The notes below the pieces were generated by a model. The model made no database searches. It worked only from the letters and a program-made list of their open reading frames with translations, and was not told the origin of the DNA. From Paraburkholderia azotifigens (GTDB lineage: Bacteria; Pseudomonadota; Gammaproteobacteria; Burkholderiales; Burkholderiaceae): 64,000 bases of DNA. The stretch spans positions 1-64,000 of the forward strand of contig NZ_VOQS01000002.1 of assembly GCF_007995085.1 (NCBI RefSeq). The letters run 5' to 3'. The position numbers were made by a program, and so were the translations under genes. This document shows positions 38,467-47,653 of this stretch, piece after piece (positions within the stretch are counted from its first letter, which is position 1; each line of letters opens with the position of its first letter).

Positions 38467-39444
38467 ATGAACTTCGCATTCTATGCATTTGTCATTCTGG
38501 TGTTCTTTTCGATCATCCTGCTGATCGAGGCCACCTATCTCTGGTGGCAAAGCAAGCACAGCAGTGAGGCAAAGCGCATCGAGAGCCGTATCCGCATGAT
38601 GTCCGCCGGCGGACACGGCAATGACAAGGCGGTGTCGATTCTCAAGCAGCGTGAGTTTAGCGCATCGCCGCTGTTGACCCGGCTTCTGCTGTGGGTGCCG
38701 CGCATTCACTCGGTGGACCGCTGGCTGGTTCAATCCGGGCTGAACTGGTCGGTGGGAAAGTTTGTCGCTTACACCGTGTTCCCGCCGCTCGTGGTATGGC
38801 TCGCAGGAACCATAGTCTACGTGCCGATACTGGCGCTTCTCGCCGCGATGCTCGTCGCCAGCATGATCGCGACGTTCAAGGTCAGCCGCGCGAAGAAGAA
38901 GCGTATGAAGCAGTTCGAGGAACAGTTGCCCGAGGCTGCCGACATGATCGGCAGGTCGCTTCGGGCCGGACATTCATTCTCGACAGCGCTCGGCATGGTC
39001 GGCGATGAAATGCCCGAGCCGATCGGCAGCGAGTTTCGCACGGCGTTCGATCAGATCAATTTCGGCGTATCGCTCAATGATGCGCTGGGCGGGCTCGCGA
39101 ACCGCATACCGATCAGCGACCTGCGCTATTTCGTGATCGCGATTCTGATCCAGCGGGAGAGCGGCGGCAACCTGGCTGAAATTCTCGGCAACATCAGCCA
39201 GATCATCCGAGCCCGGCTGGCGCTGCTCGGCAAGGTCAGGGTGCTGTCGGCTGAAGGGCGGCTGTCGGCGTGGGTTCTGGGAATTCTGCCGTTTGTGGTG
39301 GCGTTCCTGATCTCCATTCTGAATCCGGGCTTCCTTCGGGTGCTGTGGACCGACCCGACTGGCATCAAGCTGGTTGGCGCGGCGCTTGTCATGATGGTGT
39401 TCGGCGCGATCTGGATGCGCAAAATCATCCGTATTCACGTTTAA
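38467..39444 (+). CDS. tadB: TadB inner-membrane platform protein
   Basis: 325 residues from ATG 38467, chosen because GAGAGGGG lies just upstream; an in-frame ATG at 38449 is possible. One T2SF domain (EEQLPEAADMIGRSLRAGHS) between membrane helices at both ends. Confidence 0.93.
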   Translation: MNFAFYAFVILVFFSIILLIEATYLWWQSKHSSEAKRIESRIRMMSAGGHGNDKAVSILKQREFSASPLLTRLLLWVPRIHSVDRWLVQSGLNWSVGKFVAYTVFPPLVVWLAGTIVYVPILALLAAMLVASMIATFKVSRAKKKRMKQFEEQLPEAADMIGRSLRAGHSFSTALGMVGDEMPEPIGSEFRTAFDQINFGVSLNDALGGLANRIPISDLRYFVIAILIQRESGGNLAEILGNISQIIRARLALLGKVRVLSAEGRLSAWVLGILPFVVAFLISILNPGFLRVLWTDPTGIKLVGAALVMMVFGAIWMRKIIRIHV

Positions 39445-39486
39445 GGAAAGCGTGTCAATTTCATTAATTGAGGATGGGGTGATCCC

Positions 39487-40470
39487 ATGCCCGCCATGAA
39501 AACAGAACAAATCATATTGCTAGCCGCAGTATTTGCGATCGTCGCTCTTGTTTCTCTCGGCGCGATGACACTACTGATGCCCAACTCGATAAACCGGCGC
39601 CTCGGCAAGCTCACCAGCAGCGACGAGTCGTTGCCGAAGGTGGCGGACGGCGAGGTGGCGCAATGGGTGAGAAAGATTGCGGAGGCTTCGAAGCCGATTG
39701 CGAAACTCGCGATCCCTAAAGAGGGTTGGGAACATTCGGCGCTGCGCACGAAGTTCATGCATGCTGGCTGGCGCAGCGAGTCTGCTCCCGGGATTTACTT
39801 TGCTGCCAAGACGATCCTCGTGATCGGGTTGCCGCTTGTCTGCCTCATGGTGGCCGGCCCATACCTGTCGAACGAGAAGAGTCATCTGCTTCTGCTGTTG
39901 CTGCTCGTGCTCGCAGGCATCGGCTACTACCTGCCCAATATGGCGCTTGCACGCCGAGTGCGCCAGCGACAGCAGACTGTCTTCGAGGACTTTCCCGACG
40001 CGCTGGACCTGCTCACGGTCTGCGTGGAAGCGGGCCTCGGGCTGGATGCAGCGCTGATGAAAGTGGCCGATGAAATGCACGTCAAGAGCCGGACGTTGAG
40101 TGATGAACTCCAGCTTCTGCTGCTCGAGCTGAGAGCGGGCTTGAGCAAGGAAACGGCGCTAAAGAACCTGGCAATGCGCACGGGCGTCGAGGAGATCGAC
40201 GTGCTGGTCGCCATGCTGATTCAGGCCGAGCGCTTCGGCACCAGCATGGGCGAATCGTTGCGCGTGCACTCGGACAATCTTCGGCTCAAGCGACGGCTTA
40301 AGGCGGAAGAGGCCGCCGGAAAGATTGCGGTCAAATTGCTGTTTCCGCTGATGTTCTGCATATTTCCGACGCTGATGCTGGTATTGCTGGGTCCGGCGTT
40401 CATTCAGGTTCTTCGCGTGCTGCTGCCGACGATGGCTGGCTACGCAGGCGGCGCAGTGCCAATGCAGTGA
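39487..40470 (+). CDS. tadC: TadC inner-membrane platform protein
   Basis: 327 residues. T2SF domain with FEDFPDALDLLTVCVEAGLG and FGTSMGESLRVHSDNLRLKR, four membrane helices. Works as a pair with TadB. Confidence 0.93.
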   Translation: MPAMKTEQIILLAAVFAIVALVSLGAMTLLMPNSINRRLGKLTSSDESLPKVADGEVAQWVRKIAEASKPIAKLAIPKEGWEHSALRTKFMHAGWRSESAPGIYFAAKTILVIGLPLVCLMVAGPYLSNEKSHLLLLLLLVLAGIGYYLPNMALARRVRQRQQTVFEDFPDALDLLTVCVEAGLGLDAALMKVADEMHVKSRTLSDELQLLLLELRAGLSKETALKNLAMRTGVEEIDVLVAMLIQAERFGTSMGESLRVHSDNLRLKRRLKAEEAAGKIAVKLLFPLMFCIFPTLMLVLLGPAFIQVLRVLLPTMAGYAGGAVPMQ

Positions 40471-40484
40471 TGGACGGAGGACTC

Positions 40485-40970
40485 ATGACACATGCCCCTA
40501 ACGAACGCGTAGATATCGTCAGACTCAGGTTCATGCTGGGCGTCAAGCTGGCGGCCTTCAACCAGTTTGTGGCCGCGCAACTGGGACTTAACGTTACTGA
40601 CCTGGAATGCCTCGAAGCCGCCTATTACGACGAGGTGCAACCCGTCACACCTGGTCGGCTGTCCAAACTGATGGGACTATCGCCAGGCAGCATCACGAGT
40701 TCCCTGAAGAACCTCGAAAAAGTCGGACTGATAAGCCGTGAACCCGATCCGACGGATGGGCGGCGTATCCTGTTGCGTTTTATTCCAGGTAGTCGTGCAA
40801 CGATAAATGCCTGTTTTGAACCGGTCAACCGTAACCTGGCCGATCTTGATGGCACGCTCGGTAATGAGGAAATGGAAAGCGTAAAAAAGTACTTTTTCGG
40901 ATTGCTTAAAATCATTGACGACCACATGGCCGAAAACCAGCCAGTTTGCTTGACACTGAGGCGATTATGA
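40485..40970 (+). CDS. MarR-family regulator
   Basis: 161 residues from ATG 40485 (GGAGG 5 bases upstream). Winged helix: NVTDLECLEAAYYDEVQPVT, PGRLSKLMGLSPGSITSSLK and wing EPDPTDGRRILLRFIP. It begins 14 bases after tadC in the same direction, so it is probably co-transcribed with the pilus operon and may regulate it or report on its expression. That link is inference. Confidence 0.85.
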   Translation: MTHAPNERVDIVRLRFMLGVKLAAFNQFVAAQLGLNVTDLECLEAAYYDEVQPVTPGRLSKLMGLSPGSITSSLKNLEKVGLISREPDPTDGRRILLRFIPGSRATINACFEPVNRNLADLDGTLGNEEMESVKKYFFGLLKIIDDHMAENQPVCLTLRRL

Positions 40971-41095
40971 GGTCGTCGTCGCGTGATCTTGTCATGACGT
41001 TTTAATCTCCGGATGACGCGCTTTGGCTTTTGGCATATCGAGGCGATTCAATAATTCAAATAATCAGGTGTTCGAGTGTTAATAGGGGGGAAACC

Positions 41096-41380
41096 ATGAA
41101 ATTCTTACTAGGCTTGGGTGCGGGGGTGCGGTTAGATATGGTCGCCGCGTCAATACTTCGGACGAGCAAGGATGACGAGCAGGTGACATGGCCCGCGAAG
41201 TACAGCCATCTAGGGCCGTACGAGACTGCGGAATCAGCGATGGGGGACGGGACAGGCGGCCTAGTGCCATTTGCGGTGGCGGCTGGAGAGGAGCACGTGA
41301 AACGTGCCACTGCCGAAGGCATGGATCCCGTCACGCTCCAGTTCATACTGGACGCCTTCATACCACGCTCTTTTCTGTAA
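41096..41380 (+). CDS. unknown 94-residue protein
   Basis: ATG 41096 has GGGGGGAAA upstream. MKFLLGLGAGVRLDMVAASI starts like a membrane-anchored protein, but the rest is hydrophilic. No family recognised. Confidence 0.45.
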   Translation: MKFLLGLGAGVRLDMVAASILRTSKDDEQVTWPAKYSHLGPYETAESAMGDGTGGLVPFAVAAGEEHVKRATAEGMDPVTLQFILDAFIPRSFL

Positions 41381-41532
41381 CGAACTGCTGAAAATCATTG
41401 AAGCTACCTGGCAGGCAGCCAGGCAGGCTGACAGACGCCGGTCGAGCGAAGAGCAGCATAAAGGCAACGCACAGGATGGCCCTATCCATCCGCAGAGTCT
41501 GACGAAAACACTGAACACAACGGGGCAAGGGT

Positions 41533-42231
41533 ATGAGTACAATCGTCGATGAAGTCAGTAGCTCGGGAGTGCAATCCGCGACATGTTCGGAACCCGTTGC
41601 CCTCCCGGCTTCACCAGGGGTCGTGGATGTGCTGTTCGAAGCGACAGCACGGGCATGCGCAGCTGTGATGCTGGGTGTCTTCAGCTATATGGCGATTCTC
41701 CAATGGCTTGCAGATCCTGGACGTATCACGTTATTGTTACTGGTCGTTGCGGGATGCTTCACGGTGGGCCTGTCGCTGTTCTCCCGTGTCCCTGTCCGGC
41801 GGGACTGGACGCCGTTCACGTACATCTGTTCGATGGGCGCTACGTACTACTTTCTCGCGGTTCGACTCGGGCCAGGTGTCCAGATTGTACCGGAGGCGGT
41901 GGGCGCGGCGTTTCAGGTTGCCGGGATCTGCTGGCAGATCTTTGCAAAGGCTTCGCTACGCCGCTCGTTCGGGATATTGCCTGCGAACCGCGGGGTCGTT
42001 TCCACAGGTGCGTACCGTTTCATAAGACATCCGATGTATCTCGGATATTTCATCGCAGACGTCGGCTTCCTGCTTTCGAACTTCGGCATACAGAACCTGT
42101 TGGTATACGTGATCCTGTCGGCGTTACAGGCGGGCAGAATCGCGCGGGAGGAACGGCTCTTGAGCAACGACGCGCTTTATCGTGCGTACAGAAGCAAGGT
42201 GCGATATCGCGTCCTGCCGGGACTCTACTGA
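41533..42231 (+). CDS. isoprenylcysteine-carboxyl-methyltransferase-like membrane protein
   Basis: 232 residues with five or so membrane helices. The C-terminal ICMT/PEMT signature is complete: GAYRFIRHPMYLGYFIADVG and REERLLSNDALYRAYRSKVR ... RVLPGL, the SAM- and substrate-binding part. In bacteria these act on small lipidic or isoprenoid substrates; the actual substrate is unknown. Confidence 0.85.
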   Translation: MSTIVDEVSSSGVQSATCSEPVALPASPGVVDVLFEATARACAAVMLGVFSYMAILQWLADPGRITLLLLVVAGCFTVGLSLFSRVPVRRDWTPFTYICSMGATYYFLAVRLGPGVQIVPEAVGAAFQVAGICWQIFAKASLRRSFGILPANRGVVSTGAYRFIRHPMYLGYFIADVGFLLSNFGIQNLLVYVILSALQAGRIAREERLLSNDALYRAYRSKVRYRVLPGLY

Positions 42232-42548
42232 ATGAGTTATCGCGACGATCCACCGCGCGGTACCGGGCAGCTGTGGGCCGCGCTGTGTGGACGCTGACAG
42301 TTTTTATTATATAAAACGACGAATTGGGCTGGGAACGCGGCCAGCGGAGGCGGCGGACAATCCATAGAGTATGGATTGGCCACGTTCTTAATTGGAACAT
42401 CCGACCGCTCATCCGACGTGAAGGCATTCCGGAACGCGCGGTTTTGATCGGTAGCGCGCATCCGGTACGCCTCAATGTGAAGGGATGATGCTTCGGAAAA
42501 TGGCACGACATTACTGGCGCCCGCCAACTGGAGTTCAATGGTGAAGCT
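42232..42548. other. intergenic stretch, no gene supported
   Basis: Contains an AT-rich patch (TTTTTATTATATAAAA, about 42300-42316) that could hold a promoter. No complete gene on either strand. Confidence 0.4.
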
Positions 42549-43118
42549 ATGAGAGCTGGACGCAATTTTGTGCATGCGCTCGTTGTCAGCGTTCTCTTGG
42601 CGTGCAACGTTGCGTGCGCCGGATCTGATTCCCTGTCGACTCCGGACTTCCGCGGAATGCGCTGGGGAGACCCGAGTTCAAGCCTTGTAAAGTCCAAGGT
42701 TGTTGTCCCAATGGACCCGTCTGGCGTCGAATGTCGGCGCAGAGTTGGCGAGCGGCTCTCCGTCGGAAAAGCTCGCCTGGACTCCGTCACTTACTGTTTT
42801 TACAAGAATCGATTCTTCGGGGTATCTCTGGATTTTAGAGGGCGATCAAACTACACAGCACTCGTTGATGCCGTGACCGACATATACGGTCGCCCGTCAA
42901 CGAACTCTGCGCACCCGGGCGCGCTCTTCCTGCACAAGGGATTCGGCGGCGGCTCGGAAGACGGCATTTTGACATACGATGACACCACATCGGAGGGCGA
43001 GCTTCTGCTTGAGGACATGCCCACTTTCGAGAAAATCAAAGCGGTGGAAAAGGCCGGCGAAGCAGGCGCACCAAAGCGGGATCTCCTCGATGCGCCAACT
43101 TCGAGCAGTCGCAGATAA
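42549..43118 (+). CDS. exported unknown protein
   Basis: 189 residues. Signal peptide (FVHALVVSVLLACNVACAGS), possibly a lipoprotein. The mature part has FRGMRWGDPSSSLVKSKVVV, a pattern seen in small periplasmic proteins of unknown role. The C terminus is charged. Single gene. Confidence 0.65.
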   Translation: MRAGRNFVHALVVSVLLACNVACAGSDSLSTPDFRGMRWGDPSSSLVKSKVVVPMDPSGVECRRRVGERLSVGKARLDSVTYCFYKNRFFGVSLDFRGRSNYTALVDAVTDIYGRPSTNSAHPGALFLHKGFGGGSEDGILTYDDTTSEGELLLEDMPTFEKIKAVEKAGEAGAPKRDLLDAPTSSSRR

Positions 43119-43245
43119 TAAGGATGAAGGGCCGAAGTCCAACGGCGATGTCGGTACAATGGCCGATGATGTTTTGAATCATGGCCTTATTTTTTGAAAT
43201 ACACAGGTGATAAGCGGCGGTTGTCAACGTAGTTGTCTCGTCACT

Positions 43246-43515
43246 TCAAGCAAACTGCTTTAGTTCTTCCGGCTGCATGCGCTCCGGATTGAGCCAGACT
43301 TCATCCTTCAATTCCCAATTGCGCGTCGATCGGAACCAACGCTGTGGATTGCGCTGCCTGGCCTCCTCATAAACGGCTGCACGTTGCGCGAGCACTGCGG
43401 CGGCTACGCCGTTGTGGCGCTGCGCCGGCGTGACGAATTTCAGGCCGCTGTGTTTGTGCTCGTGGTTGTACCAGCGCACAAACTGCTGCGTCCAGGCCCG
43501 CGCTTCATCAATGGC
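43246..43515 (-). pseudogene. IS3-family transposase OrfB, 3' fragment
   Basis: AIDEARAWTQQFVRWYNHEH followed by KHSGLKFVTPAQRH and WELKDEVWLNPER is the C terminus of the IS3/IS2-type DDE transposase. Upstream transposase sequence is missing and no terminal inverted repeat was identified. A relic of an insertion. Confidence 0.8.
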
Positions 43516-43556
43516 CGAATCTTGCCTTACTGATTACCGGCCCACGGAGAAGATCA

Positions 43557-43642
43557 TGAAAGTCACTTTCGACACGACGCTGTATGTGTTTGCGCACGGA
43601 CACGCCCCACGCGCGTGTGGAAACATTCACATTCACGAGTAA
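43557..43642 (+). pseudogene. 28-codon N-terminal fragment
   Basis: MKVTFDTTLYVFAHGHAPRA resembles the start of a small protein family whose members continue beyond this length; here it stops after GNIHIHE. It directly abuts the IS3 remnant, so it may have been truncated by that insertion. Confidence 0.35.
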
Positions 43643-43653
43643 TGCGGAAATCG

Positions 43654-43884
43654 ATGACTATTTTTTTCTCACTCGATGACATACAGCGACGCGACGAAAG
43701 CAGCAGAAGCAAAGCGACGCAATGCAACCCTCATCATGCTGTGCTCATGATGAGTGCGCTCACTTTCTGGCTATCGAGCGCAATGGCAGGCGCTGGATTC
43801 GGTACGTCGAACCTGTTCGGAGATCTGTTCGTCTGGTCGTCCGTTCTGCTGCTGCTTGTGTCGATCGCATTCGATAACGAATAG
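43654..43884 (+). CDS. possible small membrane protein
   Basis: 76 residues from ATG 43654 (an ATG at 43642 is in frame). Two hydrophobic stretches, MMSALTFWLSSAMAGAGFG and FVWSSVLLLLVSIAFD. No family recognised. Confidence 0.45.
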   Translation: MTIFFSLDDIQRRDESSRSKATQCNPHHAVLMMSALTFWLSSAMAGAGFGTSNLFGDLFVWSSVLLLLVSIAFDNE

Positions 43885-43983
43885 CTCGACCTGTAACCTT
43901 AGTGTCGGGGGAAGACTCGAACTTGTGGCGTCGGCTCGTAACCGGTCGGCCAGCATACTGATTTTGCTGGATAGTACCGGACG

Positions 43984-44265
43984 TCAGTCCGACATCTCGT
44001 CTGGCCATTGCTGTGCGCCGTGCAGGATGCGCACGGTGTCGCCGGTGATGCGATACGCTGCGATGTACGGCGTTCGGCTAATGACCAGCTCGCGGGTGCC
44101 CTCAACACGACCAGGGCGACCAGTCTCGGGGAACTGGAGCAGCTGGCGGACCTGGGTGCGAATCCGATCATCCACGACAACGGCAGCGCGTGGGCTGTCT
44201 TCTTCGATGTAATCGAAAATCCCGTCCCGATCCTCCAGCGCGAAAACCGACCATTCAAGCCTCAA
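43984..44265 (-). CDS. ParE/RelE-superfamily toxin
   Basis: 93 residues. EWSVFALEDRDGIFDYIEED, FPETGRPGRVEGTRELVISR and YIAAYRITGDTVRILHGAQQ match the compact ParE/YafQ-like toxin fold, including the C-terminal His-Gly-Ala-Gln-Gln-Trp-Pro. It overlaps the antitoxin stop by 4 bases. Target, gyrase or ribosome, not decidable by eye. Confidence 0.88.
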   Translation of the reverse strand: MRLEWSVFALEDRDGIFDYIEEDSPRAAVVVDDRIRTQVRQLLQFPETGRPGRVEGTRELVISRTPYIAAYRITGDTVRILHGAQQWPDEMSD

Positions 44266-44570
44266 GCATCACCCTTGTCAGCTTTACGAAGGGCCGCCGC
44301 GCGCCGTTTGGCAAAATGCGCTTCTACCTCATCGTCCGGAACAGCCGGCCGCGGATCGGCCAATGCCTCCTGTACCTTCGCGCGGAACCATGCGTCATGC
44401 GCGGCAGGATCGGCAGCGAACGCGAACGGCAGCGCACCTTCGTTCGCGACGCGCGTCAACAGGATACGCACCGCATCCGAGACGGTCAGTCCCATGCTGT
44501 CGAGCACCGCGGCCGCGCGCTCTTTCAGCACGGGATCGATGCGCGTCTGTACCAATGCACTCGCAGCCAT
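44262..44570 (-). CDS. RelB/DinJ-type antitoxin
   Basis: 102 residues from ATG 44570, with GGAGGAG upstream. N-terminal ribbon-helix-helix: ALVQTRIDPVLKERAAAVLD and GLTVSDAVRILLTRVANEGA. The C-terminal helix should wrap the toxin. Antitoxin-first order with translational coupling, as usual. Confidence 0.88.
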   Translation of the reverse strand: MAASALVQTRIDPVLKERAAAVLDSMGLTVSDAVRILLTRVANEGALPFAFAADPAAHDAWFRAKVQEALADPRPAVPDDEVEAHFAKRRAAALRKADKGDA

Positions 44571-44904
44571 GGCGATTACTCCTCCCGGTAGCTCAGTTCC
44601 TGCATTGTAATTCAATTGCATTACGCATGGTGTCGCCACACGTATAGGGCGCATCGCCCGACTCACGCACAAATGCTGGGTTTTGCAACGTCGTCGGAAA
44701 TCAACGAAGCGACCCTTTATTCACCCCCGTGAGCTGGCGCATGCAGTCACGCAGGGTTCGCTGTCACGATGCAATCCGCGTGGCCTGCGACCGCGGCGGG
44801 CAGCACGTGGCGATCGCGGACTCCGCCAATACCCAATGACCTGCGGCGCTGGCTGGGTCTTGAGTCTTGTTGACCGGAACCGATAACCCCAGTACACTCC
44901 GCGC
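44571..44904. other. intergenic region with tRNA promoter
   Basis: No gene seen. The last 35 bases hold the tRNA promoter listed separately. Confidence 0.5.
44870..44898 (+). promoter_or_regulatory. sigma-70 promoter of tRNA-fMet
   Basis: TTGACC (44870-44875), 17-bp spacer, TACACT (44893-44898), ending 6 bases before the mature tRNA start. Confidence 0.75.
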
Positions 44905-44981
44905 CGCGGGGTGGAGCAGTCTGGCAGCTCGTCGGGCTCATAACCCGAAGGTCATAGGTTCAAATCCTATCCCCGCAACCA
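44905..44981 (+). tRNA. initiator tRNA-fMet (CAT)
   Basis: 77 nt with CCA encoded. Acceptor CGCGGGG pairs with CCCCGCA leaving the C1-A72 mismatch that marks bacterial initiator tRNA. The anticodon stem GTCGGG/CCCGA(A) has three G-C pairs around CTCATAA, and the T loop has GGTTCAAATCC. No copy of its 3' end was found elsewhere in the window, so no attachment site is claimed. Confidence 0.96.
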
Positions 44982-44988
44982 ACATATG

Positions 44989-45021
44989 AAGCCCGTCAGG
45001 TGAACGCCTCACGGGCTTTTT
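44989..45021 (+). terminator. Rho-independent terminator of tRNA-fMet
   Basis: AAGCCCGT ... ACGGGCTT, extended by an inner AGG/CCT, then TTTTTG. Starts 8 bases after the tRNA. Confidence 0.85.
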
Positions 45022-45081
45022 GCTTTGCTTATTCTGGGCGTTGCAGCCGGCCATGTCGCAGTCGGCTACGCTACGAACTGA

Positions 45082-46470
45082 TCAAGGAACCGAGCCAGGC
45101 GGATGACGGCGCTTGCGAGGTTTGTAGCCTGCAGTGTCCGGCTCGTGCATCTGGTAAGCATCCATGAGACGGTACAGCGTAACTCGCGATATGCCCAAAT
45201 CGCGCGCGGCCTCCCCGTATCGTCCGCGATGCCGTAGCAGCGCCCGTTCGATTGCTGCTCGCTCGGCTGTCTCTCTCGCCGAGTTCAGCAGTACTGGCGC
45301 TTGACCCGCGACGTGATCCAGTTCGAGATCCTTCGCTGTAATCAGTCGTCCCTCGGTCATCACGACCGCCCGCCGCACCCGATTTCCCAGTTCGCGCACA
45401 TTGCCGGGCCAGGTGTATCGAAGCATCGCATCCATGGCATCGGGCGAGAAGCCGTGCAGCCGCCTACCCGCCTCCTTCCGGAAATGGCTGAGCAAATGAA
45501 GGGCAAGCAGTTCGATATCGTTGCCTCGCTCGCGCAGCGGTGGCTCGACGATACGCAACACGCAAAGCCGGTGATAAAGATCCTGTCGGAAGCGCCCTTC
45601 AGCTATCGCCGGTTCCAGGTCGACGTGCGTCGCGGAAATGATGCGGACGTCGACATCAATGGATTCGTGCCCGCCCAGTCGTTCAATCTTACGCTCCTGC
45701 AAAAACCGCAGGAGGCTAGCCTGGCTGTCGATCGGCAAGTCGCCAATCTCGTCCAGAAACAACGTGCCGCCGCCAGCCGCTTCGACACGTCCTATCCTGC
45801 GTTGCGTCGCACCGGTAAAGGCGCCCCGTTCGTAGCCAAAAAGCTCAGACTGAACAAGATCGCGAGATATAGCTCCGCAGTTAATTGGGACAAACGGAAA
45901 ATTACGACGAGACGAGCGGCGATGAATTGCGGCAGCTGTCAGTTCTTTCCCCGTCCCAGACTCCCCTGCAATGAAAACGGGGGCATCCGTTGACGCTACC
46001 TTCTTTATCGATCGAAACATTGCCAGCATCGACTCGCATGCCCCGATCATCTCGCCTTCGGCAAACGAATGTATGAAATCTTCCCGTGGCGGTCCAGATA
46101 ACGCAACCATTCCGTGCGCATGTCCAACAGCTCTGCCCACCCTTTCGGGGATGAACGGTACTGTCACGTAGTCTGAACAATAGTCGCGCACGAGGCGTCG
46201 CAGTGTCGCATCACCGAGTTGTCCCGGCGAGACAATCGCAACCCAACCGACATTGGGTATTGAAAGGCCTGTCTCGAGCGCTTCGATCTCGTGGGACGGC
46301 AACCCCGCTGCAAGGTCGAGTAGTCCACCAGCGGCCCCGGCGTCCTCGGCGGCCTTCCTTGCATCCTTCGATGATCTGACTGCTTTCACATCCCAGTCGC
46401 GTTCCTCGAAGTATTGGCAAAGCTCGGTGCTAGGTTTCGCTGACAGGTATATCAATCGTCGCAAATTCAT
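45082..46470 (-). CDS. VpsR-like sigma-54-type response regulator
   Basis: 462 residues. N-terminal receiver-like domain (about 1-130) lacking an obvious phospho-acceptor Asp pocket. AAA+ domain with Walker A GESGTGKE, the sigma-54 loop ERGAFTGATQ, Walker B GGGTLFLDEIGDLP and the arginine finger region LREWP-like FRQDLYHRLCVLRI. C-terminal Fis-type helix-turn-helix GEAARDLGISRVTLYRLMDA. Relatives control exopolysaccharide and biofilm genes, some by binding c-di-GMP; a diguanylate cyclase gene lies at 59.6-61.0 kb. Confidence 0.88.
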   Translation of the reverse strand: MNLRRLIYLSAKPSTELCQYFEERDWDVKAVRSSKDARKAAEDAGAAGGLLDLAAGLPSHEIEALETGLSIPNVGWVAIVSPGQLGDATLRRLVRDYCSDYVTVPFIPERVGRAVGHAHGMVALSGPPREDFIHSFAEGEMIGACESMLAMFRSIKKVASTDAPVFIAGESGTGKELTAAAIHRRSSRRNFPFVPINCGAISRDLVQSELFGYERGAFTGATQRRIGRVEAAGGGTLFLDEIGDLPIDSQASLLRFLQERKIERLGGHESIDVDVRIISATHVDLEPAIAEGRFRQDLYHRLCVLRIVEPPLRERGNDIELLALHLLSHFRKEAGRRLHGFSPDAMDAMLRYTWPGNVRELGNRVRRAVVMTEGRLITAKDLELDHVAGQAPVLLNSARETAERAAIERALLRHRGRYGEAARDLGISRVTLYRLMDAYQMHEPDTAGYKPRKRRHPPGSVP

Positions 46471-46490
46471 ACACTGAACCCCTGCTGAAC

Positions 46491-46802
46491 TTAGAAGCCA
46501 GGCGTGTCGCCAAGGTCGTCCTTTTCACTAGCGCTCTCCGCGATTTTGATGTATTCGACGCCATTCACTGCAGCGAGAAAAACCTGATGTCCGAATGTCC
46601 AGTTTCCGGTGCCCTGATCCTGAAAAACTGTCGCGAACGTTGAACCGTTCTTGATAGCCGACACTACGTCCTGACGGAGGTATTCACCACTTTCGTCAAC
46701 CGCGATTCCGTTGTCTGTCGCGAGCCTGAGACGAATGATGCGCGTTTGCGTCGCATCAAAACGCGCTTCATAGATGAGATAATCGGCCCATCTGTCTTCC
46801 AT
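46491..46802 (-). CDS. DUF3892-like protein
   Basis: 103 residues. TRIIRLRLATDNGIAVDESG, VVSAIKNGSTFATVFQDQG and EYIKIAESASEKDDLGDTPG follow the DUF3892 outline. Ends 20 bases upstream of the VpsR-like start, same direction. Function unknown. Confidence 0.6.
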   Translation of the reverse strand: MEDRWADYLIYEARFDATQTRIIRLRLATDNGIAVDESGEYLRQDVVSAIKNGSTFATVFQDQGTGNWTFGHQVFLAAVNGVEYIKIAESASEKDDLGDTPGF

Positions 46803-46883
46803 CTCTCCCTCCGGATCTCAATAACCCCACGCTGCCGACGTACTCATGTCACGTTTCCCAGATCACATGTCTGTCGCAGAGCA

Positions 46884-47156
46884 TCACGCGATCATGCGAT
46901 ATAGTCGATAAGAATTATTCAGTTTACGCGTACTACATAATATATCGATGCCAGCTAACACCTGGCAACCTTCAGATAAGCCTGTTGCATACTGAGGTAG
47001 CTGCCTGGCCATATCGGCAACTTCCTTAGCCTTCCTATCGGCACATTCTTCCCAGACTTTAGCTTGGGGGTGCCGTACGTGTGGGTTTGGCCCGAGACCG
47101 TCAAGCATGGCGACATCCCACGAGGAATACAGGCTCGTCCGGCTTTCTTCGTCCAA
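46884..47156 (-). CDS. unknown 90-residue protein
   Basis: VWEECADRKAKEVADMARQL and QVLAGIDILCSTRKLNNSYR read as a small helical protein with several Cys. Start uncertain; no strong ribosome site. No family recognised. Confidence 0.4.
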   Translation of the reverse strand: MDEESRTSLYSSWDVAMLDGLGPNPHVRHPQAKVWEECADRKAKEVADMARQLPQYATGLSEGCQVLAGIDILCSTRKLNNSYRLYRMIA

Positions 47157-47366
47157 CGCGGTCAGTTGACGGCTTGAAGCGTGAAGACGATAGCCTGACC
47201 AGCGGCTTCGTTCGGCTACGGCGGAATCACCGTCTCGCCTGCGGCAGCCATTTCGGACGGAACTCCTGCTTCATGGCGATAGAGAACGCGGCGTTGACGG
47301 CGGACCCACGCGTCGACGCGCAAACATAGAGCTGCTGCCTTTATCACATATAAGGAAGCCGTCCCC

Positions 47367-47549
47367 GTGTCCCGTTCCACCCGGCCCATGGCAGAGTTGC
47401 TCGACGAAATGGCCGCCGCGCTGCAGGCGCTCGAAGGGCTTGAACTCGCGGTCGGCTTCGTCAATGACGATCCGGCCAGCATCGAGGCGGCCATTCACGC
47501 GATCGAGATGGCGATCGCTGCCGAACTGGCATCGCGGACCCTGCACTAG
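47367..47549 (+). CDS. 60-residue acidic helical protein
   Basis: GTG 47367. AELLDEMAAALQALEGLELA ... PASIEAAIHAIEMAIAAELA looks like two amphipathic helices. It precedes the trypco2-like gene by 104 bases in the same direction. Function unknown. Confidence 0.5.
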   Translation: MSRSTRPMAELLDEMAAALQALEGLELAVGFVNDDPASIEAAIHAIEMAIAAELASRTLH

Positions 47550-47653
47550 CCGCCCTGCAACGTTGCCGAGAGGAGCATCGTGACATTGCCCCTGATCCTG
47601 GAGGCTTCCTGCTCAGGCCTGAAGTTGCGTTTTCAACATAAAGAGGGGTGGAC

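Noticed and set aside
43984..44570. Plus-strand ORFs across the RelB/ParE pair
   Set aside because: Shadow frames; the minus-strand pair has the correct overlap, ribosome site and family motifs.
44905..44981. tRNA-fMet as attachment site of the element to its right
   Set aside because: No second copy of the tRNA 3' end was seen in the window, and a VpsR-like gene, not an integrase, adjoins it.
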